A DNA stretch of 5,236 nucleotides, from positions 1 to 5,236 of the forward strand of contig JALSHM010000064.1 of the NCBI GenBank assembly GCA_026982235.1, written 5' to 3'. The DNA is from Robiginitomaculum sp. (lineage in GTDB: Bacteria > Pseudomonadota > Alphaproteobacteria > Caulobacterales > Maricaulaceae). The notes beneath the pieces are model-generated. The model searched no databases and was not told the origin of the DNA. It was given only the letters and a program-made list of their open reading frames with translations. The translations under genes and the position numbers were made by a program. Position 1 is the stretch's first letter, and the number at the start of each line of letters is the position of its first letter. This document shows, in pieces, positions 1-5,236 of this stretch.

Positions 1-875
1 TGTTTGTTCCATGCATAGCGCCCATAATGATCGATAGAACTGAACACCTGATCGGCGCGGAAAGTTTCCATAAATGCGCACGGACCAAAGTCTATGGTTT
101 CGCCGGATATGGCCATATTGTCCGTATTCATAACCCCGTGAATAAAGCCAAAGCTCATCCACTTTGCTATAAGTTTTGCTTGTTTATCAATAGTTTGGGT
201 GAATAAGTGTAAGTAAGAATTGGTGTTGTCTATTTCGGGATAGAGGCGTTCTATGGTGTAATCCGCCAATGCTTTGAGCGCACTTTCGCCTTGTTTCACG
301 CCGTCTGTCATCAATCTGGCAAATTGAAATGTGCCGACACGGATATGGCTTTGCGCGGTACGCACTAAAATAGCGCCAGGGTGAATTTTCTGTCGCATCA
401 CAGTTTCGCCCGTGGTGATGGCGGCGAGGGAACGGGTCGTCGGAATACCGAGCGCGGCCAGGCTTTCTGAAAATATATATTCCTTCAGCACAGCCCGCAA
501 AGTCGCCTTACCGTCCCCGCCGCGCGAATAGGGTGTGCGGCCACTGCCCTTTAAGTGAATATCATAGCGCCCGCCCGCGCCGTCGACAATTTCGCCGATT
601 AACGCTGCCCGACCATCCCCAAGGCGCGGCGAAAACCCACCAAATTGATGCCCAGAATAGGCCATGGCGATGGATGATATATCACCGGACTTTTGCCCCG
701 CGAAGAAATTGAGTGCGTCTGGTGAACCAAGCCAATCTGCCTCCAATCCCAGCTCAGCCGCTAGTTCGTGGTTGAGCAATACGGTTTTTGGCTCTGGCGC
801 CGGTACGGGTTGATAGGGCGTGTATAGCCCATCTGGCAATTTGGTATAGCTGATGTCAAAACTAGGGCGGGGCAT
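1..875 (-). CDS. selO: Protein adenylyltransferase SelO (YdiU family), C-terminus cut by window edge
   Basis: SelO is a pseudokinase-fold enzyme that binds ATP in a flipped orientation and transfers AMP to Ser, Thr or Tyr of target proteins; it is linked to oxidative stress. I translated the minus strand from ATG 875-873: 291 uninterrupted residues, with the rest (full SelO proteins are about 480 residues or more) beyond position 1. Visible family signatures are YSGHQFGGFSPRLGDGRA (residues 73-90), LKGSGRTPYSRGGDG (108-122; K109 is the likely ATP-phosphate lysine), GIPTTRSL, an SHIRVGTFQ segment, and GFIHGVMNTDNM (about 243-254) followed by IDFGP. D252, N253 and D262 match the metal-binding and catalytic Asp/Asn of characterised SelO. 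SSIDHYGRYAWN lies at the edge. The start has only a weak GGTG ribosome site. The gene is divergent from the TPR gene. No frameshift is seen. Family assignment is firm; whether the protein is complete cannot be judged here. Confidence 0.95.
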   Translation of the reverse strand, partial: MPRPSFDISYTKLPDGLYTPYQPVPAPEPKTVLLNHELAAELGLEADWLGSPDALNFFAGQKSGDISSIAMAYSGHQFGGFSPRLGDGRAALIGEIVDGAGGRYDIHLKGSGRTPYSRGGDGKATLRAVLKEYIFSESLAALGIPTTRSLAAITTGETVMRQKIHPGAILVRTAQSHIRVGTFQFARLMTDGVKQGESALKALADYTIERLYPEIDNTNSYLHLFTQTIDKQAKLIAKWMSFGFIHGVMNTDNMAISGETIDFGPCAFMETFRADQVFSSIDHYGRYAWNK

Positions 876-887
876 AAATTCACCAAA

Positions 888-1001
888 TTAGATTTTCTGT
901 CCCTTGCTCATAGCACTAAACCACCATACAGTAGCAATAAATATCAAGAGGCTGAAAATCACTTGCCGCGTTTTACTGTAGAGTACACTCCTAGATGCCA
1001 T
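888..1001 (-). CDS. Possible 37-residue single-helix membrane protein upstream of selO
   Basis: This is an uncertain small ORF. From ATG 1001-999 it encodes 37 residues: a short basic N-terminus (MASRSVLYSKTRQ), one hydrophobic segment of about 17 residues (VIFSLLIFIATVWWFSA) and a polar basic tail (MSKGQKI). That is the layout of a one-pass small membrane protein. Its stop (890-888) lies 12 bases upstream of the selO start on the same strand, so the two could be co-transcribed. Against it: no convincing ribosome-binding sequence precedes the ATG, and I do not recognise a family. The reading frame stays open further upstream, into the opposite-strand TPR gene, to an ATG at 1091. I see a candidate gene, not a proven one. 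Confidence 0.3.
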   Translation of the reverse strand: MASRSVLYSKTRQVIFSLLIFIATVWWFSAMSKGQKI

Positions 1002-1027
1002 GCAAGCGGAAATACCGACAATATCAG

Positions 1028-1032
1028 AAAGG
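1028..1032 (+). promoter_or_regulatory. Ribosome-binding site that sets the TPR gene start
   Basis: AAAGG lies 8 bases before ATG 1041. It favours that ATG over the in-frame TTG at 963, which would add 26 residues of unconvincing sequence overlapping the divergent intergenic region. Confidence 0.55.
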
Positions 1033-1040
1033 TAAAATTT

Positions 1041-1805
1041 ATGGCAAATTTTAGTAATAATAACGACATTGATGCTTTGTTTAAGGCTCAAGATTTAATC
1101 TATGATTCTTGGGAGGCGGAAACTAAAGCCGAGCGGATAAAGTTGGCGCACCAAGCAATCGCACTCTCAGAGGATTGTGCTGACGCTTACGCATTGTTGG
1201 CACGTGAAGCCGCGAAAAATATCGTTGAAGAACGGAAATATTATGAGCAGGCTGTTGCAGCGGGAATCCGTGCAATAGGGGAAGATGGTTTTAAAGAATA
1301 CGCTGGCCATTTTTGGGGTTTTTTGGAAACCCGACCCTATATGCGTGCCCGGGCAGGGCTTGCGGAATGCCTTTGGGATATGGGAGAACGTGCCGAATCC
1401 ACGGAGCATTTACAAGATATGCTCAAGCTCAACCCGGGCGACAACCAAGGACTGCGCTATAGATTGACATTCCAATTGATAGCGCAAGATGATTTGGCGG
1501 GAGCTGATGCTTTGCTGTCTTTGTATGAAGATAAAGGATTTGCCCATTGGGAGTTCAACAAGGCTTTACTCGAGTTCAAACGAAATGGTTCGGGAAAAAT
1601 TGCGAATAAAGCACTCGCTTCGGCGCATGAAAACAACGGATTCGTAGTCGGTTATTTAAACGGACAAAGAACGGTGCCAAAAAAACAGCCACCCGGCTAT
1701 AGCATTGGCTCAAAAGAAGAAGCCATATTATATGCTCAGGATAATCTAGAAAACTGGAAAACTGCAAAGGGCGCATTACAGTGGATTACGCAACGGCTTT
1801 CTTAA
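1041..1805 (+). CDS. TPR protein of the ST7-like type, function unknown
   Basis: The 254-residue protein is soluble, mostly helical and lacks a signal peptide or membrane segment. It resembles the bacterial TPR proteins related to the ST7 family. Features in order: an N-terminal helical pair (about 12-60, with KLAHQAIALSEDCADAY as the first TPR-like unit); the family hallmark FWGFLETRPYMRAR (91-104); a clear TPR unit running through GLAECLWDMGERAESTEHL to KLNPGDNQGLRY (about 106-140); a weaker third repeat around 141-180; and a C-terminal block YSIGSKEEAILYAQ (220-233) ending in GALQWI (244-249). The start is ATG 1041, preceded by AAAGG. TPR arrays usually bind other proteins, but no partner is suggested here. 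It is divergent from selO and ends just before the 3' end of the candidate 6S RNA on the other strand. Family call is good; function is not known to me. Confidence 0.85.
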   Translation: MANFSNNNDIDALFKAQDLIYDSWEAETKAERIKLAHQAIALSEDCADAYALLAREAAKNIVEERKYYEQAVAAGIRAIGEDGFKEYAGHFWGFLETRPYMRARAGLAECLWDMGERAESTEHLQDMLKLNPGDNQGLRYRLTFQLIAQDDLAGADALLSLYEDKGFAHWEFNKALLEFKRNGSGKIANKALASAHENNGFVVGYLNGQRTVPKKQPPGYSIGSKEEAILYAQDNLENWKTAKGALQWITQRLS

Positions 1806-1812
1806 TAACAAT

Positions 1813-1971
1813 GACGGTCACCGCAAATTCGTGGATCCGGTGTAAACCTTATGAACCTGAAGTTCAGGTGGGCGCCGCATAACTAGACCACGATCTAGAC
1901 AGAGGTAGCTCCCTAAGGTTAATTTAAGGTCCCTAGGTTACGTGTCTCTCACAAAACCCGCAGCAACCGTC
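1813..1971 (-). ncRNA. ssrS: Candidate 6S RNA (SsrS), about 159 nt
   Basis: 6S RNA mimics an open promoter and sequesters sigma-70 RNA polymerase. Seen: the transcript ends pair into one long closing stem, 5' arm 1971-1950 with 3' arm 1833-1813, giving 21 pairs and one bulged U. Seven pairs are G-U, so they become A-C mismatches on the plus strand; this fixes the strand. Inside are a large unpaired region (about 1949-1914 opposite 1854-1834), a small hairpin on the 3' side (ACCTGAACTTCAGGT, 1869-1855), a GGGAGC/GCGCCC stem (1913-1908 with 1875-1870) and a terminal hairpin (1898-1883). Known: 6S is one long hairpin with a central bubble, about 160-185 nt. The 3' half (CACCTGAAC, then GGTTC, then GGTTTACA) follows the order of the E. 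coli 6S 3' half as I recall it. Termination may use the closing stem plus ATTGTTATT next to it. It lies convergent to the TPR gene, not beside zapA or fthC as in other bacteria. No profile search was possible. Confidence 0.72.
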
Positions 1972-1976
1972 AAGGC

Positions 1977-2006
1977 TAATGTGGGCTTTTGATGGTGGAA
2001 ATGCAA
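1977..2006 (-). promoter_or_regulatory. Weak promoter candidate for the 6S RNA
   Basis: On the minus strand TTGCAT (2006-2001) and ACATTA (1982-1977) are 18 bases apart, and the second ends 5 bases before the predicted RNA 5' end at 1971. The hexamers are poor matches to TTGACA and TATAAT. The main support is that the spacing agrees with a 5' end derived independently from the RNA fold. Confidence 0.3.
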
Positions 2007-2100
2007 GGGGCATTATCCAAGCTCATGTATAGATATAGAGCTATGGGGGGCTTATTTGATTTTGATGGCACTGAATTTTCTGGGATTTCGTAAGACTGAA

Positions 2101-2130
2101 TTGACATATGCTCGGTGATGCGCATATTTT
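2101..2130 (+). promoter_or_regulatory. Sigma-70-type promoter of the 41-residue small gene
   Basis: A perfect TTGACA (2101-2106) is followed 18 bases later by TATTTT (2125-2130; four of six match TATAAT). Transcription would begin about 2136-2138, which is the ATG of the small gene itself. Upstream in-frame starts at 2115 (GTG) and 2118 (ATG) would lie inside the promoter and so be untranslated. It may also feed the murA cluster, since I see no clear terminator between 2262 and 2367. Confidence 0.5.
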
Positions 2131-2135
2131 GTTGT

Positions 2136-2261
2136 ATGCGAACAGAGAAAACAGAAAAGCAGAAGCAACAGGAACGCCGAGATGCGCGCGTGGCTAAGGC
2201 GCTTCGGGATAATTTGCGGCGGCGTAAGGTGGCTGTGAAAAAAGCTAAAGCGCCAAAGTAA
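2136..2261 (+). CDS. Small, highly basic conserved-type protein upstream of murA (41 aa)
   Basis: The ORF encodes 41 residues rich in Lys, Arg, Gln and Glu with no hydrophobic segment, so it would be cytosolic. Residues 1-16 are a charged Gln/Lys/Glu stretch; residues 17-31 (ARVAKALRDNLRRRK) form a likely amphipathic basic helix; the tail is Lys/Ala-rich (VAVKKAKAPK). The ALRxNLxRRK core resembles small proteins of unknown function that I associate with this neighbourhood in alphaproteobacteria; this is recollection, not a search. Basic charge could mean nucleic-acid binding, but that is inference. No Shine-Dalgarno precedes ATG 2136. The promoter just upstream suggests leaderless translation. 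An alternative ATG at 2118 would add six residues (MRIFCC) of unlikely character. The gene is co-directional with murA, 106 bases before it. Confidence 0.7.
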   Translation: MRTEKTEKQKQQERRDARVAKALRDNLRRRKVAVKKAKAPK

Positions 2262-2357
2262 GTTTTCATCTCCCATATTATCTATAGCACGCGGTCATAT
2301 TCTCGCCTAACATTTTACCGATAGTTGATTCCATTACTTTGGCTTGGAACACTATTT

Positions 2358-2361
2358 GGAG
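2358..2361 (+). promoter_or_regulatory. Ribosome-binding site that sets the murA start
   Basis: GGAG sits 6 bases before ATG 2368. It excludes the in-frame TTG at 2344, which would add eight residues before the standard MurA N-terminus MDKIVIEGG. Confidence 0.75.
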
Positions 2362-2367
2362 ATGTTA

Positions 2368-3627
2368 ATGGATAAAATTGTTATTGAGGGCGGCACGCCT
2401 CTATCGGGGCAAATTTCGATTAGTGGCGCCAAAAACTCGGCGCTTAAATTGATGGTGGCTTGTTTGCTGAGCGATGAGCCGCTTGAACTGACCAATATGC
2501 CCAATTTGCGCGACACGCGGTTTTTGGGGCATTTGCTAGAGAATTTTGGCGTAGAGGTTACGGACGGGGTTGGCCGTTTAACCTTGCACGCCAAAACTTT
2601 GTCCTCAACCACGGCACCCTATGATTTGGTGCGCAAAATGCGGGCCAGCTTTAATGTGCTCGGGCCCGTATTGGCGCGCGCCCATAAGGCCAAAGTATCC
2701 CTGCCGGGCGGGTGTGCCATTGGCGCACGCCCCGTTGATTTGCACTTAAATGCGCTGAAAGCCATGGGGGCAAATATAGAGCTTAGCGAAGGCTATGTCA
2801 TCGCATCAGCTAAAGGCGGCCTTAAGGGGGCGGACATTACCTTTCCGTTCATCAGCGTCGGGGCAACGGAACATGCAATGCTGGCGGCAGTTTTGGCCAA
2901 GGGCGAAACCACCCTTAACAATGCTGCACGGGAGCCGGAAATCGTTGATTTAGCCAATTGCTTACAGGCGATGGGCGCGAAAATTAACGGGGCAGGGCGT
3001 TCCGAAATTACTATCGAAGGGGTTGAGAAGCTCGGCGGCGCCAAATTTGCCGTCGTGCCTGACAGAATTGAAGCGGGCACTTATGCTTTGGCAGCGGCAA
3101 CGGTTGGTGGGGCTGTGCGGCTGGTGAATGTGCGCTCAGATCATCTAGGGTCTCTATGGCCGTTAATCGCCCAAGCAGGTGCCAAAGTGACTATGGACGA
3201 GGATTCCGTGTTGGTAGAACGTCACGGCACCCCCATCCGTCCCGTGGATGTGGAAACCCAAGCCTATCCCGGGTTCCCGACAGACTTGCAAGCGCAATTC
3301 ATGGCTATGATGTGTTTGGCGGACGGGGTTTCTATTATCCGCGAAAACATTTTCGAAAATCGGTTTATGCACTGCCCGGAATTATCCCGTATGGGAGCGA
3401 ATATTACGGTCAGTGGACGCGAGGCTATCATTAGAGGTGTGCCTAAGTTAAAGGGTGCCCAGGTCATGGCTACGGACCTCAGGGCTTCGGCGAGCTTAAT
3501 TGCGGCAGGATTAGCCGCAGAGGGGACAACCGAAGTTGGTCGGGTTTATCATCTGGATCGGGGCTTTGAACAAATAGAAGTCAAACTTGGCAATTGCGGC
3601 GCCAGAATTAAACGGGTAAAAGAATAA
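2368..3627 (+). CDS. murA: UDP-N-acetylglucosamine 1-carboxyvinyltransferase MurA
   Basis: MurA transfers enolpyruvate from PEP to the 3'-OH of UDP-GlcNAc, the first committed step of peptidoglycan synthesis, in the cytosol. The 419-residue product has the usual length and both inside-out alpha/beta (EPSP-synthase-type) domains. Visible key residues: K22-N23 in ISGAKNSAL; the mobile loop LPGGCAIGARPVDLH with catalytic C116 (E. coli C115), the residue fosfomycin alkylates; D306 in YPGFPTDLQAQF (E. coli D305); and R398 in VYHLDRGFE (E. coli R397). Because the loop carries Cys, not Asp, the enzyme is predicted to be fosfomycin-sensitive. The start is ATG 2368 with GGAG 6 bases upstream. The stop is 2 bases before the DUF2948 gene, so the two are almost certainly co-transcribed. 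No defect is seen. Confidence 0.98.
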   Translation: MDKIVIEGGTPLSGQISISGAKNSALKLMVACLLSDEPLELTNMPNLRDTRFLGHLLENFGVEVTDGVGRLTLHAKTLSSTTAPYDLVRKMRASFNVLGPVLARAHKAKVSLPGGCAIGARPVDLHLNALKAMGANIELSEGYVIASAKGGLKGADITFPFISVGATEHAMLAAVLAKGETTLNNAAREPEIVDLANCLQAMGAKINGAGRSEITIEGVEKLGGAKFAVVPDRIEAGTYALAAATVGGAVRLVNVRSDHLGSLWPLIAQAGAKVTMDEDSVLVERHGTPIRPVDVETQAYPGFPTDLQAQFMAMMCLADGVSIIRENIFENRFMHCPELSRMGANITVSGREAIIRGVPKLKGAQVMATDLRASASLIAAGLAAEGTTEVGRVYHLDRGFEQIEVKLGNCGARIKRVKE

Positions 3628-3629
3628 AT

Positions 3630-4064
3630 ATGAGCAAAAGATTGAAATTATTAGCAGAAACACCAGAGGGGCTGACCATATTATCGGCGGCGCTTCAGGA
3701 TGCGATTGTGCGTGTGGGCGATATTCATTTTGACCGGAATGGTAATTCCATGGTGCTTATCGCCAATCGCTATTGCCATGAAACTGATAAACCGACCCGC
3801 ATAAAAGCCGGACTTGGCCTGCACAATGTTTTGTCTGCCAAAATGAAAGGCATAAACCGGGCTGACCCGGATGCATTTTTGGTGTTGCTCTCTATTGATT
3901 TCACACCGTCCGAGGCACCACCGGGCGGGCAGATTAGTCTAATTTTTGCGGGCGGGGGCGAGATAAGTTTAGCGGCTGAATGTTTGGAAGTTCGGCTTGT
4001 GGATATTCAAAATGAACGCCCGACCAAAAGCGTTCCACTGCATCCCGATATTGATACGGATTGA
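3630..4064 (+). CDS. DUF2948 family protein
   Basis: The 144-residue soluble protein matches what I know of DUF2948, a family of unknown function in alphaproteobacteria that normally follows murA. Recognisable blocks are RLKLLAETPEGLTILSAALQDAIVRVGDI (4-32), an aromatic/basic segment LIANRYCHE (43-51), GLGLHNVL (61-68), and the core DPDAFLVLLSIDF...APPGGQISLIFAGGGEISLAAECLEVRL (79-123). No catalytic motif, signal peptide or membrane segment is visible. The ATG lies 2 bases after the murA stop, and its ribosome site would be the A/G-rich murA end (AAAAGAA). Its TGA overlaps the next ATG (ATGA), suggesting translational coupling to the UPF0262 gene. In related genomes hisD lies at that junction; here it does not. 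Confidence 0.88.
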   Translation: MSKRLKLLAETPEGLTILSAALQDAIVRVGDIHFDRNGNSMVLIANRYCHETDKPTRIKAGLGLHNVLSAKMKGINRADPDAFLVLLSIDFTPSEAPPGGQISLIFAGGGEISLAAECLEVRLVDIQNERPTKSVPLHPDIDTD

Positions 4065-4537
4065 TGAGTGAAGACCATTATATAAGTGAGCTGCACATTG
4101 ATGCAGAAAGTCTAGCGGTTACAAGTCCAGAAATGGAGCATGAGCGCCGGGTGGCGATTTTTGATCTTTTGGAGGAAAATAGCTTTCGTCCTAAAGATTC
4201 CAAATCCGGCCCTTATATAATTCACCTGTCTTTAATCGAAGACCGTTTGGTTTTTACCATGCAGAGAACCAATGGCATGCCGCGCGGGGAAGTTTCCTTT
4301 TCTATCAAGCCTTTTCGCCGGATTATTAAAGACTATTTTATGATCTGTGAGGCCTATCATGACGCCATCCGCACCGCCACGACCGCGCAAATCGAGGCCA
4401 TAGATATGGGACGGCGCGGCCTGCATAATGAGGGCTCGCGTTTGCTGGAGGATAGCTTGCGGAACTCTGTGGAATTGGATTTCAATACATCACGGCGCTT
4501 ATTTACGCTCATTTGCGCCCTGCATAGGCGGCCATAA
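4064..4537 (+). CDS. UPF0262 family protein
   Basis: The 157-residue protein belongs to UPF0262, an alphaproteobacterial family of unknown function. Signatures: SPEMEHERRVAIFDLLEENSF (21-41), HLSL (54-57), PFRRIIKDYFMICEAYHDAIRTAT (83-106), and the very conserved IEAIDMGRRGLHNEGS (110-125), ending in ARRLFTLICxLH-like sequence (here SRRLFTLICALH, 143-154). I chose ATG 4064, which overlaps the upstream TGA, over the TTG one codon earlier, because ATGA overlaps are typical of coupled genes. Its TAA overlaps the ATG of the phosphatase (TAATG). The protein is soluble with no signal or membrane segment. Conservation of a small charged block suggests a specific role, but none is known to me. Confidence 0.92.
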   Translation: MSEDHYISELHIDAESLAVTSPEMEHERRVAIFDLLEENSFRPKDSKSGPYIIHLSLIEDRLVFTMQRTNGMPRGEVSFSIKPFRRIIKDYFMICEAYHDAIRTATTAQIEAIDMGRRGLHNEGSRLLEDSLRNSVELDFNTSRRLFTLICALHRRP

Positions 4538-4965
4538 TGAACAAAAACAACCTACCAGATTCCGTGCTTTTTGTTTGCACATTAAATTCCATTCGTTCGC
4601 CTATGGCGGAAGGTATGATGAAAGCCCGCTTTGGTGGGGATGTATATGTGCAATCGTGTGGTCTTGAAGCGGGCGAATTAAGTGACCTTATGGTGGCGGT
4701 GATGGGCGAAAAGGGCATTGATATGTCTGGGCATAAATCCAAGACTTTGGTGGAAATTGCCGATACCAGTTTTGATATAGTGATTGCTTTTAATGTGGAC
4801 GCCGAAGCAGCGGTTCGCGCCGTATTTGACGATAGCGACACCGAAATACACATATGGCCGACACCTGATCCAACCCAAGGTGCCATGGATGTGCGGGCCA
4901 TGATGGACAATTTTAGGGCAGTGCGAGACGTGATCGAGATGCGAATAGACAAGAAATTTGGCTAA
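4537..4965 (+). CDS. Low-molecular-weight protein-tyrosine-phosphatase / arsenate reductase (thioredoxin type)-like protein
   Basis: The 142-residue cytosolic protein has the low-molecular-weight phosphatase fold. The phosphate-binding loop CTLNSIRSP gives the CX5R signature (C14 nucleophile, R20), placed after the first beta strand (SVLFVC) as usual. The general acid is D111 in WPTPDPTQG near the C-terminus, the DP motif of this family. The family includes tyrosine phosphatases and ArsC-type arsenate reductases. Redox cysteines seem to be lacking: besides C14 only C41 is present, so thioredoxin-coupled arsenate reduction is less likely than phosphatase activity. That is inference. It overlaps the UPF0262 stop by one base, so translation is probably coupled. 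The family regularly sits before infA in alphaproteobacteria. Substrate unknown. Confidence 0.88.
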   Translation: MNKNNLPDSVLFVCTLNSIRSPMAEGMMKARFGGDVYVQSCGLEAGELSDLMVAVMGEKGIDMSGHKSKTLVEIADTSFDIVIAFNVDAEAAVRAVFDDSDTEIHIWPTPDPTQGAMDVRAMMDNFRAVRDVIEMRIDKKFG

Positions 4966-5114
4966 TTACTGATGTATTTGGGCTATTTTACGGCAAATCT
5001 GTGCAATTTATGAAAAAATACCTATATATTTTGGGCTAGACGTGGTTAAACGCGCCTGCATAAAACTGAAATGAATCGGCTATGCATATGGCTTATTTAA
5101 TACCAATGAAACAA

Positions 5115-5121
5115 AAGGAAG
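5115..5121 (+). promoter_or_regulatory. Ribosome-binding site that sets the infA TTG start
   Basis: AAGGAAG is the strongest Shine-Dalgarno in the window and lies 4 bases before TTG 5126. It supports TTG as the infA start; the nearby ATG 5106 is out of frame. Confidence 0.75.
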
Positions 5122-5125
5122 CAAA

Positions 5126-5236
5126 TTGGCAAAAGAAGAACTATTAGAATTTGACGGCGAAGTGATTGAACTTCTGCCAAATGCGACATTTCGCGTGAAG
5201 CTAGACGGTAATGATCATGAGATAATTGCCCATACG
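5126..5236 (+). CDS. infA: Translation initiation factor IF-1, cut by window edge
   Basis: IF-1 binds the 30S A site and works with IF-2 and IF-3 in start-codon selection. The first 37 of about 72 residues are present: AKEELLEFDGEVIELLPNATFRV, then the loop LDGND and HEIIAHT. This is the S1/OB-fold beginning of bacterial IF-1, nearly identical to alphaproteobacterial forms I recall. The start is TTG 5126, chosen for the AAGGAAG ribosome site and because MAKEE is the standard N-terminus; no in-frame ATG lies nearby. Compared with the usual loop (for example KLENDHE), LDGNDHE appears to carry one extra residue between beta strands 2 and 3. The gene is separated from the phosphatase by 160 bases and probably has its own promoter, though I could not define one. 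The C-terminal half lies beyond the window. Confidence 0.95.
   Translation, partial: MAKEELLEFDGEVIELLPNATFRVKLDGNDHEIIAHT

Noticed and set aside
963..1040. TTG start giving a 26-residue extension of the TPR protein
   Set aside because: ATG 1041 has AAAGG at good spacing, and the extension has no helical TPR character.
1811..1882. 23-codon plus-strand ORF after the TPR stop (begins MTVTANSW)
   Set aside because: No ribosome site and no recognisable leader pattern; it lies within the structured 6S candidate on the opposite strand, which explains the sequence better.
1911..1940. Near direct repeat CCCTAAGGTTA / CCCTAGGTTA
   Set aside because: Only two copies, both within the 6S candidate's internal region; no sign of an array or integration site.
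1952..1991. Plus-strand hairpin CAAAACCCGCA / TGTGGGCTTTTG resembling a terminator for the TPR gene
   Set aside because: It lies about 150 bases past the stop, has a 17-base loop and a bulge, and its left arm is part of the better-supported 6S closing stem.
1976..2276. Two minus-strand ORFs of 97 and 74 codons opposite the small basic gene
   Set aside because: Both are frame shadows of the Lys/Arg-rich gene 2136-2261, and overlap the promoter of the 6S candidate; no family resemblance.
4509..4952. 147-codon minus-strand ORF opposite the phosphatase gene
   Set aside because: The plus strand carries the CX5R and DP motifs and fits the operon; the antisense product is Ser/Thr/Ile-rich with no recognisable domain.
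5001..5030. Possible infA promoter GTGCAA-N18-TATATT
   Set aside because: The -10-like TATATT is good but the -35-like element matches only three of six; AT-rich sequence makes this easy to find by chance. infA probably has a promoter in 4966-5125, but I cannot place it.

Overview
The window looks like a chromosomal segment of an alphaproteobacterium of moderate GC content. The main evidence is the gene order murA – DUF2948 – UPF0262 – low-molecular-weight phosphatase – infA, an order known from that class. The exact order or genus cannot be fixed from the sequence alone. I see no mobile element, CRISPR array, tRNA or rRNA.

Left part (1-1805). A selO (YdiU) gene on the minus strand runs off the left edge, so its C-terminal part is missing. 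It is divergent from a plus-strand gene for a TPR protein of the ST7-like type. In the gap between them lies a possible 37-residue one-helix membrane ORF, also on the minus strand.

Middle (1806-2367). This is the least ordinary part. The gene-poor stretch of about 330 bases after the TPR gene holds what I interpret as a 6S RNA (ssrS) gene on the minus strand, about 1971 to 1813. A long closing stem joins its two ends and contains seven G-U pairs that exist only in the minus-strand transcript. The internal layout fits 6S: a large central bubble, a small 3'-side hairpin and a terminal hairpin. It is followed by a 41-residue, very basic small protein gene (2136-2261). A consensus-like promoter lies so close to that ATG that the mRNA may be leaderless.

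Right part (2368-5236). A tight, co-directional cluster follows: murA (complete, with a fosfomycin-type active-site Cys), a DUF2948 protein 2 bases later, a UPF0262 protein overlapping by ATGA, and a phosphatase overlapping by TAATG. After a 160-base gap comes infA, which starts with TTG and is cut by the right edge. In the arrangement I know from other alphaproteobacteria, hisD lies between DUF2948 and UPF0262. Here it is absent and the two neighbours overlap.

How the genes fit together: murA commits UDP-GlcNAc to peptidoglycan, IF-1 acts in translation initiation, 6S RNA would tune sigma-70 RNA polymerase in stationary phase, and SelO AMPylates proteins under redox stress. The DUF2948, UPF0262, TPR and 41-residue proteins have no function I can assign.
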